This document shows positions 15,660 to 23,199 of a DNA stretch of 64,000 nt, one piece after another. A model generated the notes under the pieces. That model was given only the letters and a program-made list of their open reading frames with translations. It was not told the origin of the DNA and ran no database searches. The position numbers were made by a program, and so were the translations under genes. Position 1 is the first letter of the stretch. Every line of letters starts with the position of its first letter. Source of the stretch: Paenibacillus vietnamensis (GTDB lineage Bacteria; Bacillota; Bacilli; Paenibacillales; Paenibacillaceae); the NCBI RefSeq assembly GCF_020169515.1, contig NZ_JAHMHW010000002.1, forward strand, positions 496,001-560,000, written 5' to 3'.

Positions 15660-15708
15660 TTGTTTCAAACATTATGACATTCTTAATTAATGTCCTCAGC
15701 CTGTTCGT

Positions 15709-16308
15709 CTACCCCCTCTGTCGATTAACAATAATTTCAACGCCCCCCTGCAGCACCCGGAAGGATGTCGTGCCGATCTCATAACGCTGCCCCCCTACGA
15801 TCCACACATACGGGAATATTTTTTTATCCCTTGGCTGCCATTCAGCCTCCTTCCACTCATCAGAATGATAATACGATTCGTACCGGTTCAACTTTTCAGC
15901 CATCTGTTTTGCGGAATAGATGCTGTTCTGTATTTCGATATAAAACGGCGCCCCTTTCCAAATAGCAAACGCGTCCGGCTCCGGCAGGCCTTTATCGCCC
16001 ACTTTCGGCTCGACATCAAACACTCTCGGCTGTTCATGCCGGCGCATTTGCTTGTAAAAGTCCAGGATCGCCAAGAAGTGCCCGACCTTCTGTGAATCCT
16101 TCTTGATGGAATGCTGCGGAAAATACAGATATTTACGGCGTTCCTTTGACACTCCGATCAGGCCGTCACGCCGGAGCCGCAGCAGCGTCTTGTTGGCTTC
16201 TGTGATCGGGTTTTTAACATGGTTGTAATGGAGTTCCGCGACGTCATCCCGGCTCATGACGCGGAACCGTTCCAGGTCGGCTATTATTGCCTTATCCCTC
16301 GCAATCAA
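15709..16308 (-). CDS. replication-relaxation family protein
   Basis: The 199-aa product begins IARDKAIIADLERFRVMSRDDVAELHY, a winged helix typical of the Replic_Relax family. A second part follows with EPDAFAIWKGAPFYIEIQNS, which recalls a restriction-like fold in the same family. TTG at 16308 follows GGAGGT and overlaps the FtsK stop (TTGA). Pairing with an FtsK/SpoIIIE-type ATPase is seen in other Gram-positive phages and mobile elements. Its role, in plasmid or phage DNA replication or relaxation, is poorly defined. Confidence 0.7.
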   Translation of the reverse strand: MIARDKAIIADLERFRVMSRDDVAELHYNHVKNPITEANKTLLRLRRDGLIGVSKERRKYLYFPQHSIKKDSQKVGHFLAILDFYKQMRRHEQPRVFDVEPKVGDKGLPEPDAFAIWKGAPFYIEIQNSIYSAKQMAEKLNRYESYYHSDEWKEAEWQPRDKKIFPYVWIVGGQRYEIGTTSFRVLQGGVEIIVNRQRG

Positions 16309-17531
16309 AACGGAAGCACCTCCAACTCCAAATCATCGCCCTCGGGATCCTGTGCTACCGTCTCAGGCTCTGCTGGAGCTTCGCTCTTGTATGGCTCCAG
16401 CAGTTTACGGGCCGCGTCTAAACGCAAATGTGGGGCTTGCACGTAACGGACGCCGTCGAGCTTATGAATCATCAGCCCTTTTTCGGATTGCTTGATAAGC
16501 GCTGCTTCCCCGCTGCCGATCGTAATCCTGGAATTGATCTCATCAGCGTGTCGGAACGCCATGCGAACGGTCAGATTGTTTTTGAGCTTGCCGTCGAGAA
16601 CGTCCTTATCTGGCCGCTGCATGGAGAGGATAAGGAACACCCCGAGCGCCCGGCCGATAGCGCTGATTTCTTCGATGATGTCCATGCAATCAGCATTCTT
16701 TTGAAGTAAGGCAACCTCGTCGATAGCGACAACAATAAACTTGGGCCGGATCGACTCCGGCAAGTCGATGATGTTGGCGAGCCCCTCCCGGTCGAGCAGG
16801 CTCCCGCGTTTTTTCAATTCATTTTTTACCGGCTTCAATATACGATGGTACAAGGTGTTCGAGTCGTTCGCGATTTCCTTGGCGATGCCCCGGAATAGAT
16901 GGAACTCGGAACGCTTGAGGTCGCCGCCGTACAGCTCCATGCGGTCGCCAGCAAACAGAATCAGCGTTGAAAGGATCGCCCGCAGCTCGACCGACTTGCC
17001 GGACCCGGTTTCCCCAGCAATGAGCAGATGCGGATTGTCGGCCATATCGTAAGCCACCGGACCCGACCGGCTGCGGCCGACGAATATCGGGAGCGCCATT
17101 CCCTTGATCGTTTTCTCCACTTCTTCCCGTGCATAGTCAAACGCCTGGATGCCTTCGGAGTATACATTTAGTGCAAATGTTTTAACGTCGCCGGTGATTT
17201 CGATGTGCTCGCCAAACACCTGTTGGAATAGCCACCCGTGTTCGAAAATCTCCTTCGGGTTAAGGCCGACAGGCACAGTGAACACGATTTGCTTGCGCTC
17301 GATGGACGCCATAACCCGCTGTATGGTCGGATGGATAATGACCTCCCGCCGTTGCTTCCCAAAGCCCCGCTGCACCTTCTTGCCGATCTCCCCGGCCTTG
17401 AATGCCTTGAGCAAATTCCGGCGCAACTGCGTTTCCGGCATGGCCGCGTAAACCGTCCAGGCAAGGTATGAACTTGTCACGATGCCCGCAACCTTGGCCG
17501 CTACTACTGCACCAGTTCCGATGAATACCAT
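16305..17531 (-). CDS. FtsK/SpoIIIE-type DNA translocase
   Basis: The 408-aa product has an N-terminal hydrophobic segment (about 8-30). The ATPase domain carries Walker A AGETGSGKS (172-180) and Walker B FIVVAIDEVALL, then LILSMQRPD and TRM-like NNLTVRMAFRH. It lacks the long linker and gamma DNA-recognition domain of chromosomal FtsK, so it is a short phage or mobile-element form. GGGAGG precedes the ATG. It heads a leftward pair with the replication-relaxation gene, and an operator-like inverted repeat lies 57 nt upstream. It probably moves phage DNA, or acts in an alternative replication or segregation mode. Confidence 0.85.
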   Translation of the reverse strand: MVFIGTGAVVAAKVAGIVTSSYLAWTVYAAMPETQLRRNLLKAFKAGEIGKKVQRGFGKQRREVIIHPTIQRVMASIERKQIVFTVPVGLNPKEIFEHGWLFQQVFGEHIEITGDVKTFALNVYSEGIQAFDYAREEVEKTIKGMALPIFVGRSRSGPVAYDMADNPHLLIAGETGSGKSVELRAILSTLILFAGDRMELYGGDLKRSEFHLFRGIAKEIANDSNTLYHRILKPVKNELKKRGSLLDREGLANIIDLPESIRPKFIVVAIDEVALLQKNADCMDIIEEISAIGRALGVFLILSMQRPDKDVLDGKLKNNLTVRMAFRHADEINSRITIGSGEAALIKQSEKGLMIHKLDGVRYVQAPHLRLDAARKLLEPYKSEAPAEPETVAQDPEGDDLELEVLPF

Positions 17532-17587
17532 TGTCCCAATCCTCCCAATCTACTGCCGTATTTAATGCACTCCCGTCTCAAGTATCT

Positions 17588-17607
17588 ACTGCATTTTCAA
17601 GAGTGCA
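17588..17607. promoter_or_regulatory. operator-like inverted repeat A (ACTGCA-N8-AGTGCA)
   Basis: ACTGCA and AGTGCA are separated by 8 nt, upstream of the FtsK-like gene. The same arrangement with 8-bp arms recurs at 18736-18757 next to the XRE gene of this module. A further TAATGCACTC (17562-17571) pairs with GAGTGCATTA (17601-17610). Confidence 0.5.
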
Positions 17608-17671
17608 TTAATACAAGCTGTTTCGAAATAATGATGCGGATCTGAAAATCTGTTAATAACGAGTGAGCGAA

Positions 17672-17797
17672 TTAAAGAAAGAAGTGAGCGAAAGAATGAG
17701 CAAGAGGAACCGAAACCGATGCGCCAAATACCCAACAAGCATACATGCCGCCGAGAAAAGAAATTGCCACCAACGTCCAGCCAATTACATTACTCAA
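17672..17797 (-). CDS. small single-span membrane protein, 41 aa
   Basis: TTG at 17797 follows GGAGGCG and overlaps the stop of the 133-aa gene (TTGA). The product SNVIGWTLVAISFLGGMYAC... is one transmembrane helix with a His/Phe-rich end. Its size suits a membrane accessory of the FtsK-like protein. No family is recognised. Confidence 0.45.
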   Translation of the reverse strand: MSNVIGWTLVAISFLGGMYACWVFGASVSVPLAHSFAHFFL

Positions 17798-18195
17798 AAC
17801 ATATCGCCTCCATGATCTCGTATGAATGCAGCCATCTTCAAAAGTAATTCTTTGTCCTTCACGGCCTCCATCTTCCTCGCCACTTCGCCCATGATCTCCC
17901 GCTTTGCTCCTGGCGTCAGATTCGCCGTTTTCGCCTTGCTGCCCATATACCCCACGATTTTATTAAGCTGCTGTATGCTGCCGCTGTCGTGAATGAGTTC
18001 CTTTATCCAGGAAGCAGACACGCCTTCATCGCTCGCAAGATCACTTATCTTTTTTTCATGGTACGTATCGAACTTGTGTTTAAATTGTGCAAAGTGTTGT
18101 TTCTCCAAAATCCGATTCGTTGCACTGATGTCCTTTTGCACCGTCTTGCCCCCGGCCCTCGCCAGCGTCTTGAAAAGCATCCCGAGCGGCCCCAT
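17794..18195 (-). CDS. hypothetical protein of the FtsK module, 133 aa
   Basis: ATG follows GGGGGTG. The product is helical and basic (KTLARAGGKTVQKDISATNRILEKQHF; EIMGEVARKMEAVKDKELLLKMAAFI) with no membrane segment. It is co-transcribed with tiny membrane proteins on both sides. Unrecognised; a cytoplasmic adaptor of the module is a guess. Confidence 0.55.
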   Translation of the reverse strand: MGPLGMLFKTLARAGGKTVQKDISATNRILEKQHFAQFKHKFDTYHEKKISDLASDEGVSASWIKELIHDSGSIQQLNKIVGYMGSKAKTANLTPGAKREIMGEVARKMEAVKDKELLLKMAAFIRDHGGDMF

Positions 18196-18377
18196 TATTC
18201 ACCCCCGACAATTTTCTTGAATAGCTTCGAATCCTTCGGAATCACGCGGGGTTTGCGCGGCTTGTCGCTCATGATCTTATAGCCAACCCAAGAGCCTATG
18301 ACGTAATAACGATATGCCGGGCACACTACGTAAACCGTTACGGCCGCAGCAGCAATCAGGACCTTTGACACCTTCAT
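18195..18377 (-). CDS. small membrane protein, 60 aa
   Basis: GAGAGGTG precedes the ATG. One N-terminal hydrophobic segment (KVLIAAAAVTVYVVCPAYRYYVIG) is followed by a basic tail (MSDKPRKPRVIPKDSKLFKKIVGGE). Its ATG region abuts the 42-aa gene and its stop overlaps the 133-aa gene. No family recognised. Confidence 0.5.
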   Translation of the reverse strand: MKVSKVLIAAAAVTVYVVCPAYRYYVIGSWVGYKIMSDKPRKPRVIPKDSKLFKKIVGGE

Positions 18378-18390
18378 GACCGTTCACCTC

Positions 18391-18519
18391 TCAAAACAAT
18401 ATGGCCTTGATGATCGTCACTGCGTCGTCAATATTCATTTGCAATAACGCATCTCCAGCGTCAACCTTGGAAACTTTCGCGGCCGCTTTTACGATCAACT
18501 TTTTTATGACGAATCCCAT
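18391..18519 (-). CDS. tiny protein, 42 aa
   Basis: ATG at 18519 follows GGGG. The product GFVIKKLIVKAAAKVSKVDAG... looks like an amphipathic helix with Lys on one face, then an acidic stretch (NIDDAVTIIKAILF). It is co-oriented and tightly spaced with neighbours. A membrane-active or adaptor peptide is possible. Confidence 0.4.
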   Translation of the reverse strand: MGFVIKKLIVKAAAKVSKVDAGDALLQMNIDDAVTIIKAILF

Positions 18520-18521
18520 GA

Positions 18522-18719
18522 CTATACCCCGAACGACCGCATGACATAATGCACGAGGTCCCACCATTCATGAAGTGCGATATATGCACAGCTCGCATAG
18601 GAAACAATCTTGACGAAAACAACCTTCCCGCCGTGCCCGCTTTCTTCCATCAGTTTCCCGATGACCTCGCCGCCGATGACTATCCCCGCAATTTTAAAAA
18701 CTGGTGCCAAAACTTCCAC
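18522..18719 (-). CDS. small membrane protein, 65 aa
   Basis: GTG at 18719 has GGAGGG at 8 nt; a GTG three codons earlier overlaps that site. Two hydrophobic stretches (APVFKIAGIVIGGEVIGKL and VVFVKIVSYASCAYIALHEWW) suggest a membrane hairpin. It is the first gene of the leftward small-protein run, and operator B lies just upstream of its ribosome site. No family recognised. Confidence 0.5.
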   Translation of the reverse strand: MEVLAPVFKIAGIVIGGEVIGKLMEESGHGGKVVFVKIVSYASCAYIALHEWWDLVHYVMRSFGV

Positions 18720-18735
18720 AAAAATCACCCTCCGT

Positions 18736-18757
18736 ACTGCACTTTTAATAGTGCAGT
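18736..18757. promoter_or_regulatory. operator-like inverted repeat B (ACTGCACT-N6-AGTGCAGT)
   Basis: This is a perfect inverted repeat with 8-bp arms, between the divergent 65-aa membrane protein gene and the XRE gene at 18870. It shares the ACTGCA-N8-AGTGCA core with site A upstream of the FtsK-like gene, so the XRE protein is a natural candidate to bind both. Confidence 0.6.
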
Positions 18758-18869
18758 TTTTGTTGTATGCCGTATCTTATGCCGCAAGGCTTGTCGAAAT
18801 TGTCTACGGTTTTGGAATAAATTTTCATAGAGTTGTCCACACTTCTGATATAAAGGGAGTGTGAATATA

Positions 18870-19088
18870 ATGGGGCTAGGGAAACCTAGAAGCTTATTAG
18901 GGAAATTCATCGATAAGATCGGATTGAAGCAAAAGGATTTAGAGGAAATAACAAAGCTAAGTCGCAATGAGGTTATCAAGCTTTGTGATGGTAGGGAAAA
19001 CAAGAATCCTTATCCGGAGACTAAACAGAAAATCATTTCCGCGCTGCGGAAGCGCGGACACGATGTAAGAGCGGACGATTTTTGGTAA
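18870..19088 (+). CDS. XRE-type regulator of the FtsK module, 72 aa
   Basis: ATG at 18870 is correctly spaced from AAAGGGAG; the GTG at 18861 is too close to it. The product has one HTH: LLGKFIDKIGLKQKDLEEITKLSRNEVIKLCDGREN, then a basic end (KQKIISALRKRGHDVRADDFW). It reads rightward, divergent from the small-protein/FtsK operon. It may control that operon through the ACTGCA repeats and perhaps switch between prophage states. Confidence 0.7.
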   Translation: MGLGKPRSLLGKFIDKIGLKQKDLEEITKLSRNEVIKLCDGRENKNPYPETKQKIISALRKRGHDVRADDFW

Positions 19089-19115
19089 GAATGATTTGGT
19101 AAAGGAGGCTTCTCA

Positions 19116-19928
19116 ATGCAAACAATCTGGAAAGGCGCTATTAGCTTCGGCCTTGTGCACATCCCTGTTAAGATGCACGCAGCAACGTCTGACAACGATA
19201 TCCACTTCCGGACGCTGCATAAAGTATGCAGCACGCCGATCGCACAAAGCCGATACTGCCCGCACTGCGATGTTAAAGTGGAAACGGCTGATACAACCAA
19301 GGGGTATGAATACGATAAAAACAGGTTCGTCGTATTTAACGAGGAGGAAATCGAGGCTCTTAAGCCCGATTCAGCACGGACGATAGAGATTATGACCTTT
19401 GCGGACTTGGCGGAGATTGATCCGGTCTATTTCGCGTATTATCTATCCCCGGACATGGCCGGCTCCAACGCGTACAGTTTACTGCTTGAGTCCATAAGGC
19501 GGTCCGGCAAGATCGGCGTCGCCAGAGTAACAATCCGGAGCAAAAGCCGGCTTGCCGCCATCAGGGTAATCGACAACTGCCTATGTATGGAGACAATGCA
19601 CTCACCCGACGAGATCCGTGCAGTCACAAATGTGCCGAATATACCCGAGCATGTCATCGTCGATAAAAAAGAGTTGGAAATCGCCCAAATGCTGATTGAT
19701 CATCTCAGCAAGCCATTTGACCCAACACAATACAAAGATGACTATCGGGCTGCACTGACTCAAGCGATCGAGCAAAAGTTATCCGGCCAAAGCGTGGACG
19801 TCGTAGATGTGCCTGCTGCACGATCGAACGTGCTTGACTTGATGGCTGCGCTGCAGGCGAGTCTCGAGGCGACTGGAGATCAGAAGCCGAAAAAAAGCAA
19901 AAAGAAAGCGAAGGGGAATGTGTCGTAA
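19116..19928 (+). CDS. ku: Ku protein (NHEJ DNA end-binding)
   Basis: The 270-aa product has the complete bacterial Ku pattern. It starts QTIWKGAISFGLVHIPVKMHAA, has CPHCDVKVE (a CxxC next to the beta barrel), GYEYDKNRFVVF, and the core IDPVYFAYYLSPD...AYSLLLESIRRSGKIGVARVTIR. The C-terminal tail is Lys-rich (KPKKSKKKAKGN), as expected for DNA binding. AAAGGAGG precedes the ATG. Ku homodimers ring DNA ends and recruit LigD. No LigD is seen here. Its place inside a prophage between an XRE gene and the lysis genes suggests phage cargo, perhaps used for genome circularisation as proposed for Ku-bearing mycobacteriophages. Confidence 0.93.
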   Translation: MQTIWKGAISFGLVHIPVKMHAATSDNDIHFRTLHKVCSTPIAQSRYCPHCDVKVETADTTKGYEYDKNRFVVFNEEEIEALKPDSARTIEIMTFADLAEIDPVYFAYYLSPDMAGSNAYSLLLESIRRSGKIGVARVTIRSKSRLAAIRVIDNCLCMETMHSPDEIRAVTNVPNIPEHVIVDKKELEIAQMLIDHLSKPFDPTQYKDDYRAALTQAIEQKLSGQSVDVVDVPAARSNVLDLMAALQASLEATGDQKPKKSKKKAKGNVS

Positions 19929-19946
19929 AGCGACCTTCCCCTATTT
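19913..19946 (+). terminator. terminator overlapping the Ku stop codon
   Basis: GGGGAA...TTCCCC with an inner GTCG/CGAC stem, then TATTTTT. It ends the Ku transcript. Confidence 0.7.
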
Positions 19947-20023
19947 TTACGAAACCAATAGGCAGGAATGGAAGTATGTAGTAGACTATTAGGAGAATTT
20001 ACCCATTTGAGGAGGAACTATAC

Positions 20024-20755
20024 ATGAAGAAGAAGTTGCTCATCACGCTTGCTGCGGGGGCTCTTATGATTACTTCCGCTGCTGCTGGTGCATACGGTGC
20101 TACGAATCTACAAGCAATCAAGGCAAATCTAAATTTGGGTCTTAAGTTCAAGATTGATGGCGAGGGATGGACTCCTAAGGATGCGAAAGGTAAGAACGTT
20201 TATGCCATTACGTACAACGGAACAACTTACCTCCCGATCCGAACGGCTGGCGAAGCGCTCGGCGTTGACGTTGGTTGGGACGGGGCGAACAATACTGTAT
20301 GGCTAGGAAACGGGGCTGCTGCTGCGGAAGGTCGTAAGGCAAGTGCATATAACGTCGATGTAACAATGGATAACGGACCAGTTAGCCTTAATATTACTAA
20401 AGTAGCTTTTGATCCTGCGTATAAGGAACATAGCTTCTCGGATCCGGTTGCCGCGATCATCCTTGATGTCACTGCAGAGAACACCTCAGCAACTAATATT
20501 GAGTGGTACCTCGATCAGTCTCCTATTGTTCTAAACACAAAAGAACAGATTGAGGATACGTTATATGCGGGCAATAATGATATTTCATCAGATTTTAAAG
20601 GAAATGTAGTTAAAAAAGGAAAGCTTATATATCCCGTAAAGGACAGTAAGTTCGAGGACATCTCAAGCATCCGTCTGTTTACAATGTACGTGCTTAACGA
20701 AGGCACTATCGATAAAGTCGCAGAAGATAAAGAGGTTGAAATCCTCCTTAAATAA
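20024..20755 (+). CDS. secreted protein with copper-amine-oxidase-like (stalk) domain
   Basis: The 243-aa product has a clear signal peptide (KKKLLITLAAGALMITSAAAGAYGA). A module at about 60-95 (YNGTTYLPIRTAGEALGVDVGWDGANNTVWLG, in parts) is the copper-amine-oxidase N-terminal/stalk repeat common in Paenibacillaceae. The C-terminal half is beta-rich, DUF4352-like. GGAGG precedes the ATG. It forms a rightward pair with the next membrane gene, inside the prophage but not part of lysis or structure. It may alter the lysogen surface (lysogenic conversion). Confidence 0.7.
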   Translation: MKKKLLITLAAGALMITSAAAGAYGATNLQAIKANLNLGLKFKIDGEGWTPKDAKGKNVYAITYNGTTYLPIRTAGEALGVDVGWDGANNTVWLGNGAAAAEGRKASAYNVDVTMDNGPVSLNITKVAFDPAYKEHSFSDPVAAIILDVTAENTSATNIEWYLDQSPIVLNTKEQIEDTLYAGNNDISSDFKGNVVKKGKLIYPVKDSKFEDISSIRLFTMYVLNEGTIDKVAEDKEVEILLK

Positions 20756-20776
20756 TGCGCGAAGGAGAAGGTTCTT

Positions 20777-21091
20777 ATGAGAGCTGAACTGAGGCATTAT
20801 CAATCGGGGCATGTGATTTATAGTGAGAAAGGTTTTTCTTGGACTACATTATTTTTCGGGTTTTTCGTTCCACTTTTTCGCGGTGATCTAAAATGGTTTG
20901 CTGTGATGCTTATCACCAACGTTTTAATAACGATTGTTACTGCAGGATTCGGCCTTATCATATCTTGGTTCGCTTTTGCGTGCATTTACAACGGCAGCTA
21001 CATCAAGGATTTAGGCAAAAAGGGGTATGTGGAAGTTCCATACAACAGGGAAAAAAGATTAGAGCATATACAACATAACTTGAAACAGTAA
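20777..21091 (+). CDS. DUF2628-like small membrane protein
   Basis: The 104-aa product has FSWTTLFFGFFVPLFRGDLKWFAVMLI followed by a second hydrophobic stretch (FGLIISWFAFACIYNGSYIK), the pattern of DUF2628-type membrane proteins found in many bacteria and some phages. GAAGGAGAAGG precedes the ATG. Co-oriented with the secreted protein 21 nt upstream. Function unknown. Confidence 0.6.
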   Translation: MRAELRHYQSGHVIYSEKGFSWTTLFFGFFVPLFRGDLKWFAVMLITNVLITIVTAGFGLIISWFAFACIYNGSYIKDLGKKGYVEVPYNREKRLEHIQHNLKQ

Positions 21092-21100
21092 ATGGAAAAA

Positions 21101-21127
21101 AGCCCCCGACCACAAAGGTCAGGGGCT
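21101..21127. terminator. bidirectional terminator
   Basis: AGCCCCCGACC pairs with GGTCAGGGGCT (one mismatch), flanked by A and T tracts, between the converging DUF2628-like gene and the endolysin gene. Confidence 0.85.
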
Positions 21128-21132
21128 TTCGT

Positions 21133-22569
21133 TTATTCTCTGAGGAAACCAAGTCGGTCCAGGATCACGGCCAGCTGCTCCCGCGTCACCGGCTGTCCAA
21201 GTCCGAACTCTCCCGGGGCCACCCCGTTAATGATGCCGGCCTTGGCTGCCTTCTCGATGGACTTGATAGCCCAATTATCGGCAGGTACGTCAGAGAATAG
21301 CTCGGACTTCACAGGCGTCGATAAAGGCTTCACAGGTGGCTCTACAGGCTTCGTAACCTCTAAGGCTGGCGGCGTATAGGCATAGCCTGTGAACGAGCAG
21401 AAAGCGCGAATGACGGCTTCTGCGTATGCCTTCCAGTTCTCTTTGATGCAGGCCGCGTCCGTTGCATTCGAGCAGAATCCGTATTCGACGATTAGCGTCG
21501 TCACGCTGCCAGTCAACCGGTGCATGAAATAGTAATCAGAGCCGGTTGCCTCATTCGCCTTCGAGAATACCGGCTTCGGCCGTAGCTTCTGCCCGGCATC
21601 CTGCAAAGCTCCGACGATGGCATGTGCAAGCTTGCCGTCATTGTGGATGCTGTGAATGACCTCCGCCCCGCAAGCTTCCGACGATGGCGCCGCGTTAATG
21701 TGGTTGCTAATGCAGTATTTCGCGCCAGATGCTTTGACCAACGCGCCTCGGTCGGACGATTCAATCGTCTTATCAACGTCACGGGTCAGCGCAACCGGTA
21801 CGCTGAGCGCCTTGAAACGCTCGTACATATAAAGCGAGATTTTGAGCGTGTATTCCTTCTCGATGATGCCATTGCCGGCCGCGCCTGGGTCTTTCCCACC
21901 GTGCCCCGGGTCAATAATTAAATATGGTTTTTCCATCGTTGCCACTCCCTTTTTTACAATCAAAGCGGAGCCGAGTGTGCGGCCCCAACCGTCATCAGCC
22001 GGCCACAAGTAGGAGCTGCCTCCGCCGTCGCCATTAAGCGCGTCCACGCATCCGAGTTTAGCCATGATGTCGGCCAGGTCGTCCATTGTAACTTTGTCAT
22101 ATGTCCGAACTATAACGAGCTTACCCGCTGCCGTGATCCCGCTCGCTGTCCGGTAGTTCCCGCCGCGCCAAATGTCGGTGCCGAGTTGGTCACGCTTGAT
22201 GCCCTCAGTGATGACGTTATTCCCGTCCTTAAGCAGAGGCGGAGAACCTTGTATAGCCCACAGAGCGCCCGCAGGAGCCTTGCCAATGTGCAAGGTCCTG
22301 TCAGGCATCATGTAAAGCTCGTCGCGTGCTGCGGTCTTGGTAATGTCGCTGATAAACGTATTGCTGTCGATAATAAGTCGGCCGATCGGAATGCCGCGGG
22401 AGGTATCGGCATAGTTGAAATTGAGGGCGATGGCCGCCATCTCCCGCTGCCCGAGCTCCTTAACGGTTGCCCCATTCTGGTGAGCGGCATAAACAGTTTC
22501 CGCTGCCGGATCAATGACCGCATATGTCACGACAAAGCCATTGACCTTGGTTCGGATAAGACTAGTCAT
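21133..22569 (-). CDS. endolysin: phosphodiester glycosidase + amidase_3 + SLH
   Basis: The 478-aa product starts TSLIRTKVNGFVVTYAVIDPAAE (upstream in-frame codons overlap the holin gene and lack a start signal). Residues about 15-210 form a phosphodiester glycosidase (NAGPA-type) domain with the hallmark ALNGDGGGSSYLW. Residues about 215-390 form an N-acetylmuramoyl-L-alanine amidase_3 with zinc ligands in IIDPGHGGKDPGA, Glu237, SNHINA and the catalytic Glu in IVEYGFCSN. After a Pro-rich linker the last 50 residues are one SLH domain (FSDVPADNWAIKSIEKAAKAG). It should cut peptidoglycan after the holin acts and anchor to pyruvylated wall polymer through SLH. Three-part architecture is unusual. 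Confidence 0.88.
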   Translation of the reverse strand: MTSLIRTKVNGFVVTYAVIDPAAETVYAAHQNGATVKELGQREMAAIALNFNYADTSRGIPIGRLIIDSNTFISDITKTAARDELYMMPDRTLHIGKAPAGALWAIQGSPPLLKDGNNVITEGIKRDQLGTDIWRGGNYRTASGITAAGKLVIVRTYDKVTMDDLADIMAKLGCVDALNGDGGGSSYLWPADDGWGRTLGSALIVKKGVATMEKPYLIIDPGHGGKDPGAAGNGIIEKEYTLKISLYMYERFKALSVPVALTRDVDKTIESSDRGALVKASGAKYCISNHINAAPSSEACGAEVIHSIHNDGKLAHAIVGALQDAGQKLRPKPVFSKANEATGSDYYFMHRLTGSVTTLIVEYGFCSNATDAACIKENWKAYAEAVIRAFCSFTGYAYTPPALEVTKPVEPPVKPLSTPVKSELFSDVPADNWAIKSIEKAAKAGIINGVAPGEFGLGQPVTREQLAVILDRLGFLRE

Positions 22570-22843
22570 CTGTCCCAGCCCTCTCGCTGACTTGTTTAAC
22601 GAGCTGGTGTCCAAACACTGCGAAAGCCCCCGCCAGAATGCCTTGAATGACAGCCTCCGGCCCCCAGCCAATCAGCCAGACCGTTAGCCCCAGCGCGACA
22701 GCTGTGACGATGTAAACGATACTCCAGTTCGGCACCCGCGGCGTTTGCTTAAACAAGAAACCAAGTACCCAACAGACCGCAACAACAATCAATAATTTCG
22801 GATCAATCATTTGAAAAATAGCATTCCAATCCAAAGTAATCAC
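22562..22843 (-). CDS. holin (Hol44 / SP-beta type)
   Basis: The 93-aa product MITLDWNAIFQMIDPKLLIVVAVCW has three hydrophobic stretches (17-32, about 42-58, and GILAGAFAVFGHQ) separated by FLKQTPRVPNW-like polar turns. This is the layout of Hol44-type phage holins. It overlaps the endolysin start by a few bases. It would make the membrane lesions that release the amidase at lysis. Confidence 0.78.
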   Translation of the reverse strand: MITLDWNAIFQMIDPKLLIVVAVCWVLGFLFKQTPRVPNWSIVYIVTAVALGLTVWLIGWGPEAVIQGILAGAFAVFGHQLVKQVSERAGTDD

Positions 22844-22852
22844 GCTCCGTTT

Positions 22853-23146
22853 TTAATTTTGTTTATCCACTCGGTCAAGACGATGATGCGCCTGCTTGGC
22901 AGATTCCTCAACCCTTGTAACGCGCTCTGCAAGTGCATCGAAACGACGCCCTTGATCGCGCATCTCAAGTCGCATCTCATCAACGCCGCGCTTGATATAA
23001 TCAACATCCGTTTTTAATACCGCATCGTTACCGGCGTCGGACCGAGTTGTTTGACGCACCATTCTGTTCAATCCAATCCATCCGAGTAATATCGCACTGA
23101 TGATGCCGGCTGCAGTTAATAGCATCATGATTGTCGCCTGGTCCAT
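22853..23146 (-). CDS. holin-associated membrane protein, XhlA/haemolysin-like
   Basis: Start at MDQATIMM behind GGGGGAG (an ATG four codons earlier lacks a site). One transmembrane helix (MLLTAAGIISAILLGWIGL) and then a coiled coil (VDYIKRGVDEMRLEMRDQGRRFDALAERVTRVEES, in parts). The topology is that of XhlA-type proteins, but reversed, with the helix N-terminal. Located just before the holin; likely helps lysis. Confidence 0.6.
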   Translation of the reverse strand: MDQATIMMLLTAAGIISAILLGWIGLNRMVRQTTRSDAGNDAVLKTDVDYIKRGVDEMRLEMRDQGRRFDALAERVTRVEESAKQAHHRLDRVDKQN

Positions 23147-23168
23147 TAGCTCCCCCATTTCTGCAAAA

Positions 23169-23195
23169 CAAAAGGGCCCCGCATTACGGAAGCCC
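23169..23195 (-). terminator. weak terminator after the SGNH hydrolase gene
   Basis: On the minus strand GGGG-cttCCG-taatg-CGG-GGCCC is followed by TTTTGTTTT. It separates tail from lysis genes, probably with read-through. Confidence 0.5.
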
Positions 23196-23199
23196 CCTG

